Assembly (NCBI RefSeq): GCF_020921035.1 | Contig: NC_063156.1 | Coordinates: 12,412,501 to 12,476,500 of the forward strand | DNA length: 64,000 bases | Origin: Rhodamnia argentea | Lineage: Eukaryota > Streptophyta > Magnoliopsida > Myrtales > Myrtaceae | Direction: 5' to 3' | Part shown: positions 45,125 through 57,337 of the stretch, in pieces | How the letters are laid out: each line of letters starts with the position of its first letter | Numbering within the stretch: the stretch's first letter is position 1 | Notes under the pieces: model-generated | Seen by the model: only the letters and a program-made list of their open reading frames with translations | Told to the model about the DNA's origin: nothing | Databases searched by the model: none | Program-made: the position numbers and the translations under genes

Positions 45125-47219
45125 ACAAGCGGTTGTATGCATACAAGCATGTGGATTCATATTCCATATGGAAGATCTTTTGATATGCCTGTTTCCATAA
45201 ATACAGCTTCACTCTGTTCCTTTGCTTCTAATCCATGAATCATGTGGTGAGGCTGAGCTTGATGCAATGGTGAGTCACAAGGTCAAACCATAGTTGCTGG
45301 CCCCGAAAGTTAAGAAACCTTTGAAAGAAGAAATTGAAAGAGGGTTTTGAAGGTAGTTTAAGAAATGGGAAACGATGTCCTAACTCAGTCTATGGACTGA
45401 AAGAATAAGGCTACATAGATATGACAGTACCTAAATATGCAATAAGAAAACTGTGTCGGCAGTTGCCCTTTTCCCTAGCGAATGAAATGGTTTTGTGGAA
45501 TGGATTTCAGGGGGAACAAAGCTATGCATGAACAATAACATTGACGTTTTTCAGTGGATCTCCATGGCTCAGCTTGCCTGACCAACAATAACATTGGCGT
45601 TTTTCAGTATAGTTTCTCATGTTTGACATCTTAAGGATACTGACCTTATTGTAGCTAATCATCTTCATTTGTTGAAGTCATGGATGGAATTTAGTTTCTC
45701 TTTGGTTTGCAAGTCATGCCTTTAGACGTTTGGGAAATAATTCTTCACCTCACTTTTTGTCTAGCACTCGTTTTTGTCCCTCTGGTTTCGCTTTCTATAA
45801 ACATGGGCAATAAGTATCTGTTCCAAATCATTGTTAGAATGAAAGCATTTATTGACTCTTAATCTTGGCCTTTAGGTGTCAGAGAAGCTCTCAGTGTCCC
45901 ATGTGCTGGCAGCCAATCAGCCTGAAGGATTCTTCCAGGTTTCTACCTCTGGTTTGTTTTAATATGCTTTTCTGACATTCTTATTAGTGGATCTTTGAGT
46001 AACTCGAGGAGCATGTGTCGGCAGTCAGGAGCTGCTGGAGGCAGTGGTGCGAGAAAGGAACATTAGGCTCACTCCAAGAAATCCAACAATATTTCATCAT
46101 CCGGCCCTCGGTGATTTTGAGCTGCAGCATGTCCGTTGTTCTCCCTCCAATACCTTTTTTGCCATTTTTCTTTTGTTAAGTTGGAACTTACATCTTTTTC
46201 GAATTCTAATGCAGTTACCCGTCGGTGCAAATGATGCTGAACTTGAAGAGCGCATAATCCAACACTTGGCAGCTGCTGCTGCAATGGGAAGGGCCCACCA
46301 CCTCAGCAGGCGGGAAGGCCATAGGGGACGACCGTCTGGTCATGGCCGTCCTCATTTCTTGGTCTTCTCTGCTCATCCTAACGGTGCTCACTCTGGTCCC
46401 GTCTCTGGTTCATTGGTACAGGTAGAAGGGGAAAGTCAGCCAGCGGCTGTTGCTCGTCCATCAGTACCACTCGAATCCACTGGTGACGATTCACCTCGGC
46501 AGATTTTGATTCAAACTGATCAAGTTTCTTCTTCTGCCTCTGGGTCTCCTCTTACTCCCACAAATAGACAAGGGATATCCCTTCACAGTCGGTATACAAA
46601 ATTTTTTTGTCGACCTTATTTTCACTGTAATTCGGTCATTGGATACAATCAAACTATGATTGTGATCAATACATCGTCATTAGACTGTGGTTCATTTGTT
46701 TGCAGGAGCTCTGCTGGTCACCCTTCTTCTCCATCTCAGGATAGGGCAGGCCCATCAGAATTTCAAACGCTTTCAGACTCTCTAAAATCTAAATGGAATG
46801 CAGTCTCAATGAGGTACCTCGTTAATTATCTCATAAGGGAAAAAAGATGACATTGTTTCGTAACAATTTGTGGTAATTTATTTTTTATGTTGCCATATGC
46901 CAGGTATAAAGAGTCCCTTTCAAAAAGCACCAAGGGTTGGAGGGAGCGGTTTTTTCCCCGTCACACTTCTGTGGCTGATCATAATACTGAAGTTAGAAGG
47001 GAAGTGATTGCGGGAATTAACGATGTGCCTCACATGATGGGAAACCTTGAAATCAGGGACAACAGTGATGGTAATGGTAGTACTGAATCATCAAACCAGT
47101 CTGCCGATTATTCAGCTGATGAGGCTGCCAACCAGAGCAGTGCAGAGAACCGAGAAGTAAATCCATCAAATGAAGTCAATTCATCTGCTGCCGGTACTGC
47201 TGGTTCTGTGTCCATCTAG
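43848..47219 (+). CDS. RHF2A: RING-H2 E3 ubiquitin ligase RHF2A
   Basis: Eight coding exons join without a phase error: 43848-43853 (only ATG GAG), 44546-44683, 44998-45044, 45876-45938, 46025-46130, 46215-46591, 46706-46813, 46904-47219. The product is 386 residues (Arabidopsis RHF2A is about 375). It has the family N-terminal TSAAAFVEGGIQEA, a complete RING-H2 domain (CSIC, then TCCKHEFHLQC, then CPMC), ELLEAVVRERN, the helix EERIIQHLAAAAAMGR, a Ser/Pro-rich low-complexity middle, RAGPSEFQTLSDSLKSK and a C-terminal MRYKESLSK segment. In Arabidopsis RHF1A/RHF2A mark the CDK inhibitor KRP6 for proteasomal removal during gametogenesis; here that is by homology. All introns are GT-AG; the donor at 46131 (GTCCGT) and the acceptor at 46024 are weak. 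A strong donor at 47270 (TGTAG|GTGAGT) suggests a 3'-UTR intron. No lesion seen. Confidence 0.95.
45531..45608 (+). repeat. 25-bp direct repeat in RHF2A intron 3
   Basis: Copies at 45531-45555 and 45584-45608 (AACAATAACATTG[A/G]CGTTTTTCAGT) differ at one base and are separated by 28 bp. A (CT)n tract lies in the same intron at 45092-45122. Confidence 0.85.
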
Positions 47220-47269
47220 TTTGTCAATCCATCAGGAGTTGCATCATCCTCGACATGTCATATCTGTAG

Positions 47270-50200
47270 GTGAGTCTTCATCTTGAAGCAAAAATCTTTA
47301 AGACCTGTTATGCTATTGAGATATCACGATGCATGTTTGCCATTACAGTTGTTAGCCAGCTAGTAATCCTCAATTTTCTCGGCACTTGCAAATCTCACCT
47401 ACATATGCAGATATCTGTTGTGATAACCTTCTCTCACGGGATGTATTCTTGACAAAATGACCCAAACTTATTTTCTCTATAGCCATTAAAAGATTGGCCA
47501 TGTATCTCAAAATTATGTAACATGGCGCTCCACTACAAATTGATCAAGATAGGCAGAGAAGTGGGTACTTTTATTTTTTTGGACACTATGGTGATCGATA
47601 ATGGATGGAAGATGCGTCCTTCTGGTTAAGTATCACTGACTGAACAGATGTTTTCACTGTCTGGTTAACATGGCAATATGAGCTTTTGTCTGATGGTTGC
47701 TCAGCTATCTGGAACTGATCAAAATACTGAATTAACGATGATCATACCTCTCTAGTCACAGCGGTAATTGTCATAGCTGTGTAATGAGGACTTGGATGGT
47801 AACAGTTTCAGGTCAGGTTGTTAGACTTTTATATATTGTCAAGGCCACGACTGATGGTTGTTTTCAGCTATGACAATGGTAAGCTATGGTGACAATGAGA
47901 TTGGAATGATGTTTGCATCTAGTTCAGATGTATTGTGTTGTTTCACAATGGCTTAGATCCTCTCGAGATCTTCTCAAATAGAATAGTCCTTGCACTTTGC
48001 TTAAGCTCGTCCCACTTAATTAAAAGCAATTTAATGATTTCATTAGTAAGAACGTCAAATTGAACCAACAGTCTCAAAAATCAGATACAAGGTGCGACTT
48101 GTTTTCTTGTCAAACTCACTTTAAACAGTTGCAGAACTGGTTGGGTCTAGAGAATTTCCATATTGTAATGAAGCAGTCCTTTAAATGACCCAAATAATCA
48201 AACTCACTTTAGACAGTTGCAGAACTGGTTGGGTCTAGAGAATTTCTGTATTGTAAGATTATTTAGACTGTTCATGTTACTGCTGTCAGATCTAACTTTC
48301 CTTTTGTGGGAAAATAGTGTAAAAATCAGAAAACAAAATTAAAGTAGCTTTCATATCAGATGTCCCCTAATGTAAACATGTATAGAAGTAACTACTATAT
48401 AGAGAAGACTGAGGTTAGGCATATCACCTCAGCCATCATTTAATGTTAATTTATTTAGAATGTAGTTGGTCCATCAATTATGCCAAAATACCCGACTAAT
48501 GATACTACCACTACTAACGAACTTGTCTAGAGAATGTGTGGACTTTATTATTGCTTGAAGAACAGATTAAGAAAAAGACGATACTTATCAAAGTTATAAT
48601 TTACAAAAGAGCAAAATGATAGGATCGTAGAATAAAGAAACGGAAACATGATTGATGTTTAAATAGACATTGCTCAAAGTTGGAGCAAGCTGATCGATAA
48701 AAAAGTGATTGGTAGTGCAAAGATGAGGATGGAACCTTTAGTGTAGTTGGAAGAATAAATGAGAAAGGGACGCTATTGCTGGATGAAAAGTTGTGCAGTG
48801 ATGATGTAAAGAGAATTATGAAGTCAAATCATATGAAACTACATAATTGAGGCAAAGATTGTTGGAGGAAAGTGGTTAAATAGCATAGAAGATTTTGTTT
48901 GTCGGACTGATTAGTTCCAAATCGGTAGTTTGGCCCTCTTATAATAAAAATGGTTGTTTGGCACAGTATTAGAGCTTCGAATCATGAATCGCCTCTTGAC
49001 ATACCCTGTCATTTTTGTCTAGTACTCCTCTCTGCACTCCCATTGTCATTTGATGTGGTCATATGTTTTCTCATTGAAGATTTGACTAACGCATGCATGG
49101 AAGATTTCATGTAAGTGCTTCATATACATGGAGATACATATTTGATAGTTTAAGCTTTTGGGGAAAAAAAAAAATACAACCAGTGTTACTATGCTCTATG
49201 AAGAGCGTATCCTAATTGGCCATAGATAAGATTGATCCCACACCCGCACCATGCAGAAACGTTATAATAGATTGATGTATTGAAGGTTTCTAATGCTAAC
49301 CACGTGACCTTCTAATCTTGGGAAGTCCTTGGCATTGCTTATTATTGTCCTGTGTACTGCTTCATCTTGCAAGGAAAAGTGAGGTTCTTTACACCTGAAG
49401 CATCTAAAGAGACAGATTATAGAATTAAGAGAACTCATGCCTGTCATTTGTCATGAACTTTTGCTCTTAACAAATTTGCACCGGTACATAGCAAAGAATT
49501 TCTGATATCGGTGATGATTAATCAAAACTCCCATTGCCCTCTGGAGTTCAACAACGCGTGGACCCTTTTGCACCCAGAAAGAGGATTAAATTTTAATCCA
49601 GTTGATATAGGTATGCTCAAATGGCTAAGGAAAGGCATACCCAATGATTGGAATGGAAGTCTTCCTTCCTCTGCAATTCAATTTCTCAATCTGATTTTGA
49701 AGACATTCTAAGGTAACGAGTACGTAGTTTGAGGATCTGATTAAAAGGCTTCTTGCCATTGCTATGTTTTATTGTTTCCGGCTGTTCAAGAAGCTGAACA
49801 GGATGCTTGCCCCCAATACGACAACGCCAACGCACGGATTTTTCTCCCCATAATTTTTGTTGTCTGTATGAACATCTGAAACCTCTATAATGGTTTCCTT
49901 TGGATTGACTTTTGCTTTTGTAGGCATTAGCTTCATGGTCATATTAGACTGTTGTAGCATGGCTTTTGAAGTCTGTACCAAAGTATCAAACAAACTGCTG
50001 TTATTTTGTTTTATAGAATTGGACTGAGTTGGTTTGCATAACATTCTTCAGGATAGTTCCAACCGAATTGCTTTCAAATTTCAGGACGAGTATAGTCCCA
50101 GATATGACATGCCGAGGACCAGATGCTTTGGGTCAGAAGTCGGGCGAGGTCCTTGCCATCTTGAATGGATAAGAGAGGGAAAGAGTTTGATGTGGACTGG

Positions 50201-51782
50201 CACTCATAATGGGTACATCTATGTAAATCTTGTTTATGTGCATGAAACTCAGAAGATTATATATGCCTATTATGCTGCCATTTTGGAGGGTAATTTCTCA
50301 TTTATATATGGAATACACATATATAGTTGAATATGTATATCTATCTCCACTCGTTCCGGATTTGGTCTGAATCTTTCGATCAGGATCTAGCAAATCCTGT
50401 CTTCTCTTTCCAGCCCCTCCTTAGATTAACTTTCTTCGGTTCAGCATGTTTTGTGAGGGGCTTTGGTTGAAATTTGTTTGGGTGCTGCTGGGTCGTGAAG
50501 AGATGATTTATGATGAATGGATGGAAAGGGTTCTACCTCAGACATGGTCTAAAAGAGGCATCTGGCAGGTCAGATACACATACTTTAGATTTACTCATGC
50601 AAGGCAATGGCAAGAACTGAAATTGATACAGTGGGAAGATATTCCTCAATTTGTAAAATCTTGAAATAAACATTTGAGTAGACTGTTTGAGCGGATTTGC
50701 CGACATTCTTGTATTAATGGCTCAACTCTTGTGTGGACTGTAAATATGAGAAAACTCGACATTCCCCATCGACACCGTCAAGAAGACCAATGAGCAGTTA
50801 TCGTGTGCGAACTTTTGAGGATACAGAGGCATGTTGTGGCTGAGGGACGCTTGATGAAGCCAGTCAGGCCATGTGCCGTGGCATGTCTACGTCGAACAAA
50901 TAGGAAATGTTAGCGTTCTAGGATCGACCTAGGATGTGACAAGATTCGATGCACCTGAATTTCGACAGAGGAAAAAAAAATCCAAACATTGAGTAATCAC
51001 AGAACGTGATAACAAAAGGGTCGAGTCTGATCAGCATATCTGGGAAAAAAGCCTTTTCGAAGCGCCAGCACTGAATAACCTGAAGAGAACTTCCATAATC
51101 AAGATCAGTAAGGACCCTCTCAAGGCTTTTCCCGCCGGACAACGTCATTTGTGATTCAGAGAAATTAGGAAAAGCAACACGCAGCTTCAACCGGTGAAGG
51201 AATTGCTCAGTATGCCGGTAAGTAAAGATCTTCGAGAGAAAATCGCAACTGACCGAGTTGAAAGCCTAGTAATGTCAGCCTTGATAACACACCCTGAGAT
51301 TCACCAATTCGTGAAACAGTACTAGTACCATTTTTGTCACTAATTCAGCAATTCTTCTTTCCTTGCAAGAATGAATCTGATTTATAAAGACAAAGAACTC
51401 TCCAACCCGAGTGTCAAAATCCTGACGATATGGATTGACTCGCAAGGAGAAAAAGAGCCTTTCCTGCATCAGACTCTTGCACAGTATCAAGATCAAGAAA
51501 CTACCTCTTATGCTTCTTTTTCCTACTTTGATCTCACAACATTCTTTACATTCTATCATTTTATCTATTGCTAGACGATACATTGCTCACTGTAGAATTG
51601 ACCAAAACTTCAACCTTGATCATTCCCAAGGAAACACTGTTTTATTGGCCAAAATGTTCACAAACAGCTTCCGCAACATCACATGTATTTCAAGATGCAA
51701 TAGTCATTCTTGCCTACTTAAAAGTAAAAGGGAAAATCTTGCAAAAATGCAATATACCATCTTGATGACTAACAGGCTTGGT
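47270..51782. other. Region downstream of RHF2A, no recognised gene
   Basis: It probably begins with a 3'-UTR intron of RHF2A. Several coherent short frames occur (minus 49769-50044; plus 50034-50330 and 50446-50664; minus 50918-51190), but I recognise none and cannot link them by splice sites into a protein. The minus 49769-50044 frame ends with a hydrophobic run (VGVVVLGASILFSFL) like a C-terminal membrane anchor. Treat as unknown, possibly remnants of an old gene. Confidence 0.35.
48111..48256 (+). repeat. 58-bp imperfect direct repeat
   Basis: Copies at 48111-48168 and 48199-48256 share CAAACTCACTTTARACAGTT and what follows, matching at about 55 of 58 positions, with 30 bp between them. 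Looks like a local segmental duplication. Confidence 0.85.
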
Positions 51783-53831
51783 CTAAACGTCCTTAGCTAT
51801 TCCAGAAAGGTCAAGTCCAGAGTCTGCCTCAGTTGCTCCAGGCGATTTTCTTCTGGGAGAAGGCTCTTCAATCGGTACCCCTCGTCTCATAGATGACCAA
51901 GACGAATCTCCATCATACGAGGAAGGGCTGTCAAACATCCCAAAAAACCCTTTCTTCATCTCCTCAGCCCCCTTGAAGAAACGGTCTAAGTTACCAAAGA
52001 GATTCCGACCGATTGCATCGATGTCGCTCTGCTGTCCTGGAAAGTCGAACACTCCATGGTCTGGAGATCCGGCTGAGAAAGACCCTCTAAGGACCAGTTC
52101 GGTCACATCATCTTCCGTATACTCTTTGTTAGATTGCACCACTTCAATAGGCCTGACAAACAGAAAGGATCCACACCCAGATCTTAGATTCCAAACAGAG
52201 TAACATAGCGCATTACTGGGTAACATAAAGCTGCTCATACAAGGAAAATGTCTCACTGTCCAGAAGATATCCTAACCAAAACTAAAAGCTTACTGCTGAA
52301 CATCATAATGCATTTCCGCCCCCAAAAAAAAAAAAAAAGGCATCATAATGCATCTGAGAATCCTAACTCACAACCTTATCAACATATGAGAAAGATACTA
52401 AGAGTCGAATTTCCAAGAGCCACCGGAAACCTTCCTAGTAACTTTGCTGCACTAATAAATTAAGCAACTGGGCGAATATGATATGGGGAGAATTATCAGG
52501 TGCTCCAAAAATATGCTCCATCCCTCTCAAAGTCATGTAAATCATACCTTTAAGTGACTTTCACAAATATATGAGAATATAAGAACAGGGAGAATACTCC
52601 TCCAACACCTACTGATATCTCATAATATGAGACTTATGCACAAGTCAGCTAAGAGATCAGGTCCACATATCCGAGACGGAACCAAGAACATCTCCTTGAC
52701 AAGACACCGCGATAACCAGAGACAAAACAAAAATTAAGCCCCGGCTTTGCTTAAACTTTTACCTAAACAGATTACAGACCTATCCTTTTCTCGGTTCGTC
52801 TTTCTTATCTTTTTCCTCTTTTCGGTCCATTAAAGTTTCCATAAAAAACTAGGTAACCTAGTAAAGAAATCATAAATCCCTAGGATGGTACCTCCTAGAC
52901 AACATGATCAGTAGACAACCACGAGATGACCACTTGCAGAAATATAATCCCGTCACGACCCAAATACAGAATAAAGCAAAAGAAGAACAATCTAATCACA
53001 ATGTTCAAATATGAGCCATTCGGCAAACTTTTCGACATCGTAAGCAAGCACATTCCTTTGCCTTCATGAGGGTTAAAGAACCTTCGTAACTTCGTAACCG
53101 GGAAACTCCCTCCGGGATTTGTGGTTATGAAGTATGCAGATATCATTGCAACTTGAGGCCGGTTCCACCTGTCTCCTACCAGACGGGCTGCAAACCTCGA
53201 GAATTATTTTATGTTGCTCCCGAGGCCAACCCTCAAGACCCCAATTCCTACCTAATTATTTTTTTTCCCCTGGTAAGAGGGAAATACCAGAAAGTCCAAA
53301 TTTGCGAAGACTAATGCTACGATTCATTCAGCGCTCAGGAACAGGAAATAAAAACAAGAAAAAAAAAAGCATCGAACGTACTGCCCATGAACTCGATCAA
53401 GGAAATTGAGCATCCGAATAATCATCCTCGACTAGAACAATCACAAGCAACGATAAAAACGCACAGCACGATCCAATCCCCAGGACAACAAACGACATCC
53501 TCGTTAACCACAATACAAGAAAAAAAAAAAGGGGAAAGAGAGCGACAAGAACATGCGAAAACCGCAGGCACACATACGGAGGAAAGGATTGAAAACAAAA
53601 AAAAAAGGAGTACCTTCCGACGCAATCGCGGAGGATTTCCTCGGTCCTCTCGCACTTGCGGATGAATCTGCCAGGCTCGACCTCCTCCGTCCGGCAGCGA
53701 GACTTCACGACCTTCCGGGTCGAGCACCGGTCGGTGGGTCCTGCGCTTCCGTCGGAGCTTCCGTACTTGGCGATTTCGCCGGAGATTGGTGAATCGGCGT
53801 CGTCGCCGTCGTCCCGCCAAACCCAACCCAT
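51783..53831 (-). CDS. Fra a 1 / Mal d 1-associated protein
   Basis: Two exons: 53831-53614 and 52152-51783, joined through a split Arg codon (AG|G) across a 1,461-nt GT-AG intron. The 195-residue product begins MGWVWRDDGDDAD and continues with an acidic, Ser-rich linker, SCRTEEVEPGRFIRKCE-like text, ILRDCVGRP, then EVVQSNKEYTEDDVTE and a C-terminal FGNLDRFFKGAEEMKKGFF segment. This matches the small plant family named for binding the PR-10 proteins Mal d 1 (apple) and Fra a 1 (strawberry); its biochemical role is not established. There is no signal peptide or membrane segment, so it is probably soluble. The start is the MGWVW methionine; the open frame upstream (to 53939) crosses the GA-repeat leader and is not conserved. 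No lesion seen. Confidence 0.92.
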
Positions 53832-53848
53832 GCTTCCACCGCTCTCTG

Positions 53849-53868
53849 TCTCTCTCTCTCTCTCTCTG
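53849..53868 (+). repeat. (CT)n tract, GA-type leader repeat of the minus-strand gene
   Basis: Lies 18-37 nt upstream of the ATG of the Fra a 1-associated gene when read on the minus strand, so the transcript leader carries a GA run. Confidence 0.8.
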
Positions 53869-55195
53869 TGAATGCTTCTGGCGCAATCCAGAAACGCTTC
53901 TACAAAAGCAAGACTTCTTCTGGCCCAGGGACGGCCCAAATCAGCGCCGCCTACGGAAACTCTCGACCCACCGTTCTATTGCGAAATTACGAAATGAACC
54001 TTCCCTTCTTGATAAAATTACATAAAACTCCACCAGGCGCTGTTCGTATTGCGAATTTAACCCTGAAGAATGAACAAGGTGGACTAATTTTACCACGCTC
54101 TACCTAACTTGATAGGTTTAGTTTGTATTTTCCGCTCGGTTGTCACTTTTCTCGTCAACATGCCTCAACCACTCTTTGAACCCAATCCATCGGAAAACTC
54201 CATTCAAGCGCGGGTAACGCGAATTGCGACCTTGGAGGTCGGTCTCTATCAAGGACCCGAGATTTTCCGAGAATGCCGGTGGTCACGTGTGAATTCTTTC
54301 GAACGGCGCCTAAAAGAGTAGACCCCGCATTACGTTTTAATTATCTGTTATTATTTTGCGGCACAAAATAGATTGCTAGTCTTACGAGCCGCCCAAAAAC
54401 GGTCGCATAATCAATTCTCTATCTTACATAGCAAACTTGTTTATGTTGGGGGGCCAGGAATCGGGAATCTTTCCCTTTGCATTTTTGTTTTGGTCAATAT
54501 AGACAAAGGCTCGGAATGCACGTGGGAGTCAAGATTCGTTGACCTAAGTCAACAGCTACACCATGGTCAACAAGTCAACAAAAATTTTTTGTTCTTTTAT
54601 TTCTTTGTGAGATTTGAATGGCACCTGAGAAATCAATACAAAAAATATCAAGGAGTATCTTATAGGAAAAATGAAGAAACCATTTTAAGATTATTTAACC
54701 ACAACTTTAACTCGCTATTTTATAGCTTAAGGGTGTGTTTGTTTCAAGAAAAATGTTTTCCGGGAATCCGTTTTCCGGAAAGCGATTTCTCGAAAATCAT
54801 TTTCTCGGAAAACGGTTTGTTTTCCTTTGTTTGGTAATATGTTACCGAAAATGTTTTCCGGTGTTTGGTTCTCATTTGGAAAACGATTTCAATGTCATGA
54901 ATCTCAAGTAAAAAATATGATTTTATTAGCACAAAAGGTTTATACTTTTTATATCATATTATATTATTTATTAATTTTAATTAATTATTTTATTTCCTTT
55001 TCTTTTTGTCTTTTTCTTCTTTCTCCGCTAGTCACCTGGTCTCGGTGATGACTAGCGACCGGCCACATGAGATCAAGCTCGCCGGCCTCGTGCGACCGGC
55101 TACAATAGTGGCTCTCTCAGGCCCAAATTAATTTATTGAGTCGATGTTACCTAACATGAATGGATCGGAAAGAAACGAAACGAAATGCGACCGAC

Positions 55196-55381
55196 CTTGA
55201 ATTTCACCAGCAGATTGGCCTCGCGATCATTGCGGTAGATGGTGCGGTAAGTCGGGGCTCGAGGTTGGATGCGGCCGAGCTGGACCGTCGGCGACGGCAA
55301 TAGCGCATGGTCGTCGCTGGCGATGTGCGAGTGGCGGCCAAATCTGGATTTCGACGACTTCACCCTCTCCCATCCGTTCAT
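55196..55381 (-). pseudogene. First exon of an ALA3-type phospholipid flippase (P4-ATPase), inside the transposon
   Basis: The minus-strand ATG at 55381 opens 62 codons that read as a P4-ATPase N terminus: a basic start MNGWERVKSS, then TVQLGRIQPRAPTYRTIY, NDREAN and VKFK, followed at once by a donor site (AAG|GTCGGT). In ALA3-type proteins this exon is followed by GNSISTTKYN; no such exon, membrane helix or DKTGT motif exists in the rest of the window, so the gene is only an exon-1 fragment. The family has Cys where this copy has Arg in IYRNDRE. About 170 bp upstream are leader-like, with a GA run (55551-55564 on the plus strand as CT). ALA3 flips phospholipids in Golgi-related membranes; this fragment cannot. 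Confidence 0.83.
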
Positions 55382-55916
55382 CTTCCTCGTCCCTCAACGA
55401 ATCACCCAATCCACGAAGCTCCAGCGAATCAAAAGCTCTTCCCCCCCAAACACAAAACTCACGACGATGAAACAGAGGAACGCAGCGAGCATATACCCCC
55501 CCACGCACAAGGAAAACCAAAAAATTAACTATCCAAAGCCAAAGCTGAACTCTCTCTCTCTCTCCCCTATTCTGATTTGACTTGATTCATCTTCTACGTT
55601 TTCCTTTTTTTCACCAAATAATCAAAGGTGAAGTGATGCTTTGATGAGATTATGCTTTGAAAAGGTGAAGTGCCTAAACTACGTAACGTAAAGACGTACT
55701 TGTTTATTGTGCAAACATCCAATTAGCTCCAGCAAGACAGGATGGTTTGGAAGGATGTGAATTTTAACTTTACATACTCAATGCCACACAAAACCTCAAT
55801 GACAATATTCAAGGGATAGAAATGGATAGCTACTACAACAACTAATCAAAGAACAAGTCTATAGTTCTGATAGTATCCGATAGTATGAAGAGCAAACATC
55901 CAAAGTCCGACACTTG

Positions 55917-57093
55917 TTAATTTCCATTTCCTCTTTTATCTATGAAATCTTCGAGCCATAACTTCTTTAGCTTGGCACTCTTGACAATGAATGCTTTTGC
56001 AACTCTCTCATTGTCCACCAAATAATCAAAGGCATATACAAGGGTGGCTTCATCAAAACCTTCAACCTCCATCACTTCTTTGTAGAGCTCAGCAACATCC
56101 AACTGATTTTTACTCATCTTTTTTAATGCAGAAGCAACCTCTCCAATTTGCTCTGAGAGCATTGCAAATTTATCATCCTTATTAGGAGCACGACTTCGCT
56201 TTCTATTAACTCTTGATGGATCTTCTATTCCTTTTGTAATATTATCACTACTATCATCTAAATCAATTGAGCAGTCCACATCCACAGTAGGAGGCAAGTC
56301 GATGTCACCAAATTGTTTTGCAAAGCTTCCCGTGGCCATGTCTTTTCCAGCCACTAGAGCGAGTTCATTGTACATTTCGATTTTCTTGTTCAAGTACTTC
56401 TCATGGGTAGGATGTGCCTGCAAAAAAAATCATAAAAACACAAGTATATAAACAAGTAGATTAAGCCGGTTATGATTATAGCAAGACATACAATCTACTC
56501 ATCATCTACCAATTTCTCAGTTTTGTATATGTAAAGAGCATGTGATGCATAAGCAAACAAAAAACTATAGCAGCCTCCAATTCTTGCATATCTCAACATG
56601 CTGCAAAAGAAACCTCATGGTTCAATGAATTTCTAGGGACCCTAATATGACAAATAGACATGTAAAGATATAATAAAAACCAATATCATAGGTACATGCA
56701 TCCCTTTCCATGAGTAACAATGCTTAGAGTATAAGTTACATTGAAATCTGAAAAGCATATTACCATTATTTCTTCATCATAAACTTCCTTCCGAAGAACC
56801 GTGATCATCTTCAAGTTATGGTCCCACTGAAATCCACTCTTAATCCGCAATTTTTGGATGGTGGCCCAATTGTTTTTAATAGTTCTAAGATGATTGTCCA
56901 CATGGTCGGGCTCACATTCAGTCCCAAATCTATCATTTATAGCTTGAGCAACTTGAGCAAATGAAGATGGTTTAAAGGTGGCTGAAGGTTTGTTCCCCTT
57001 TGAAGCTTCATCAGCTAGTATCTCTAAAAACATACGCTCCATTGGAACCGACCACCTAAAATGCTTGGCCTTCCCTTCTCTAGTCTTGCCCAT
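55917..57093 (-). CDS. PIF/Harbinger ORF1, Myb/SANT-like DNA-binding protein
   Basis: Two exons: 57093-56764 (110 codons) and 56417-55917, joined in phase 0 across a 346-nt GT-AG intron; the product has 276 residues. The first exon holds a Myb/SANT-like (Myb_DNA-bind_3 type) domain: FRWSVPMERMFLEIL, FAQVAQAINDRFG, HVDNHLRTIKNNW, and FQWDHNLKMI. The second begins AHPTHEKYLNKKIEMYNELA and has AGKDMATGSFAKQFGDIDLP, a Lys/Arg nuclear-signal-like RVNRKRSRAPNK, and a C-terminal helical part. In PIF/Harbinger elements this protein pairs with the transposase, helps it into the nucleus and recognises the ends. The start MGKTREGK is the first ATG before the domain. No stop or frameshift is visible. Confidence 0.9.
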
Positions 57094-57337
57094 TGCTACA
57101 TTATCGAATATATCCAACACAAGAAATTAAGAAAAACAAAGGATAACACAAAAATAAATGTCATTTTACTAATGAGAAAAGGGAAACATCATGATGATTT
57201 AGAGTAGCAAATCAAGTTCACGTTACAAAAACTCCTTTAATCACAAAGTAGTAATCTATACTTCACATCACATTAAAAGCAGCATGCAACTTCTAAGAAA
57301 AGTGCTAAACATTCATTCTATACGTACTATAGTCATC

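Noticed and set aside
46044-46850. Single 268-residue frame taken as one exon
   Set aside because: It runs through two introns of RHF2A; removing 46131-46214 and 46592-46705 restores the known family sequence.
50034-50664. Plus-strand Trp-rich frames as exons of a gene
   Set aside because: No recognised family and no convincing splice pairing; left as unknown.
53422-53886. Alternative minus-strand frame over the Fra a 1-associated exon 1
   Set aside because: Wrong frame; Arg-rich translation from the GA repeat, no conserved motif.
55227-55520. Minus-strand frame overlapping the ALA3 exon
   Set aside because: It is a different frame over the leader; the ALA3 motif is in the 55381-55196 frame.
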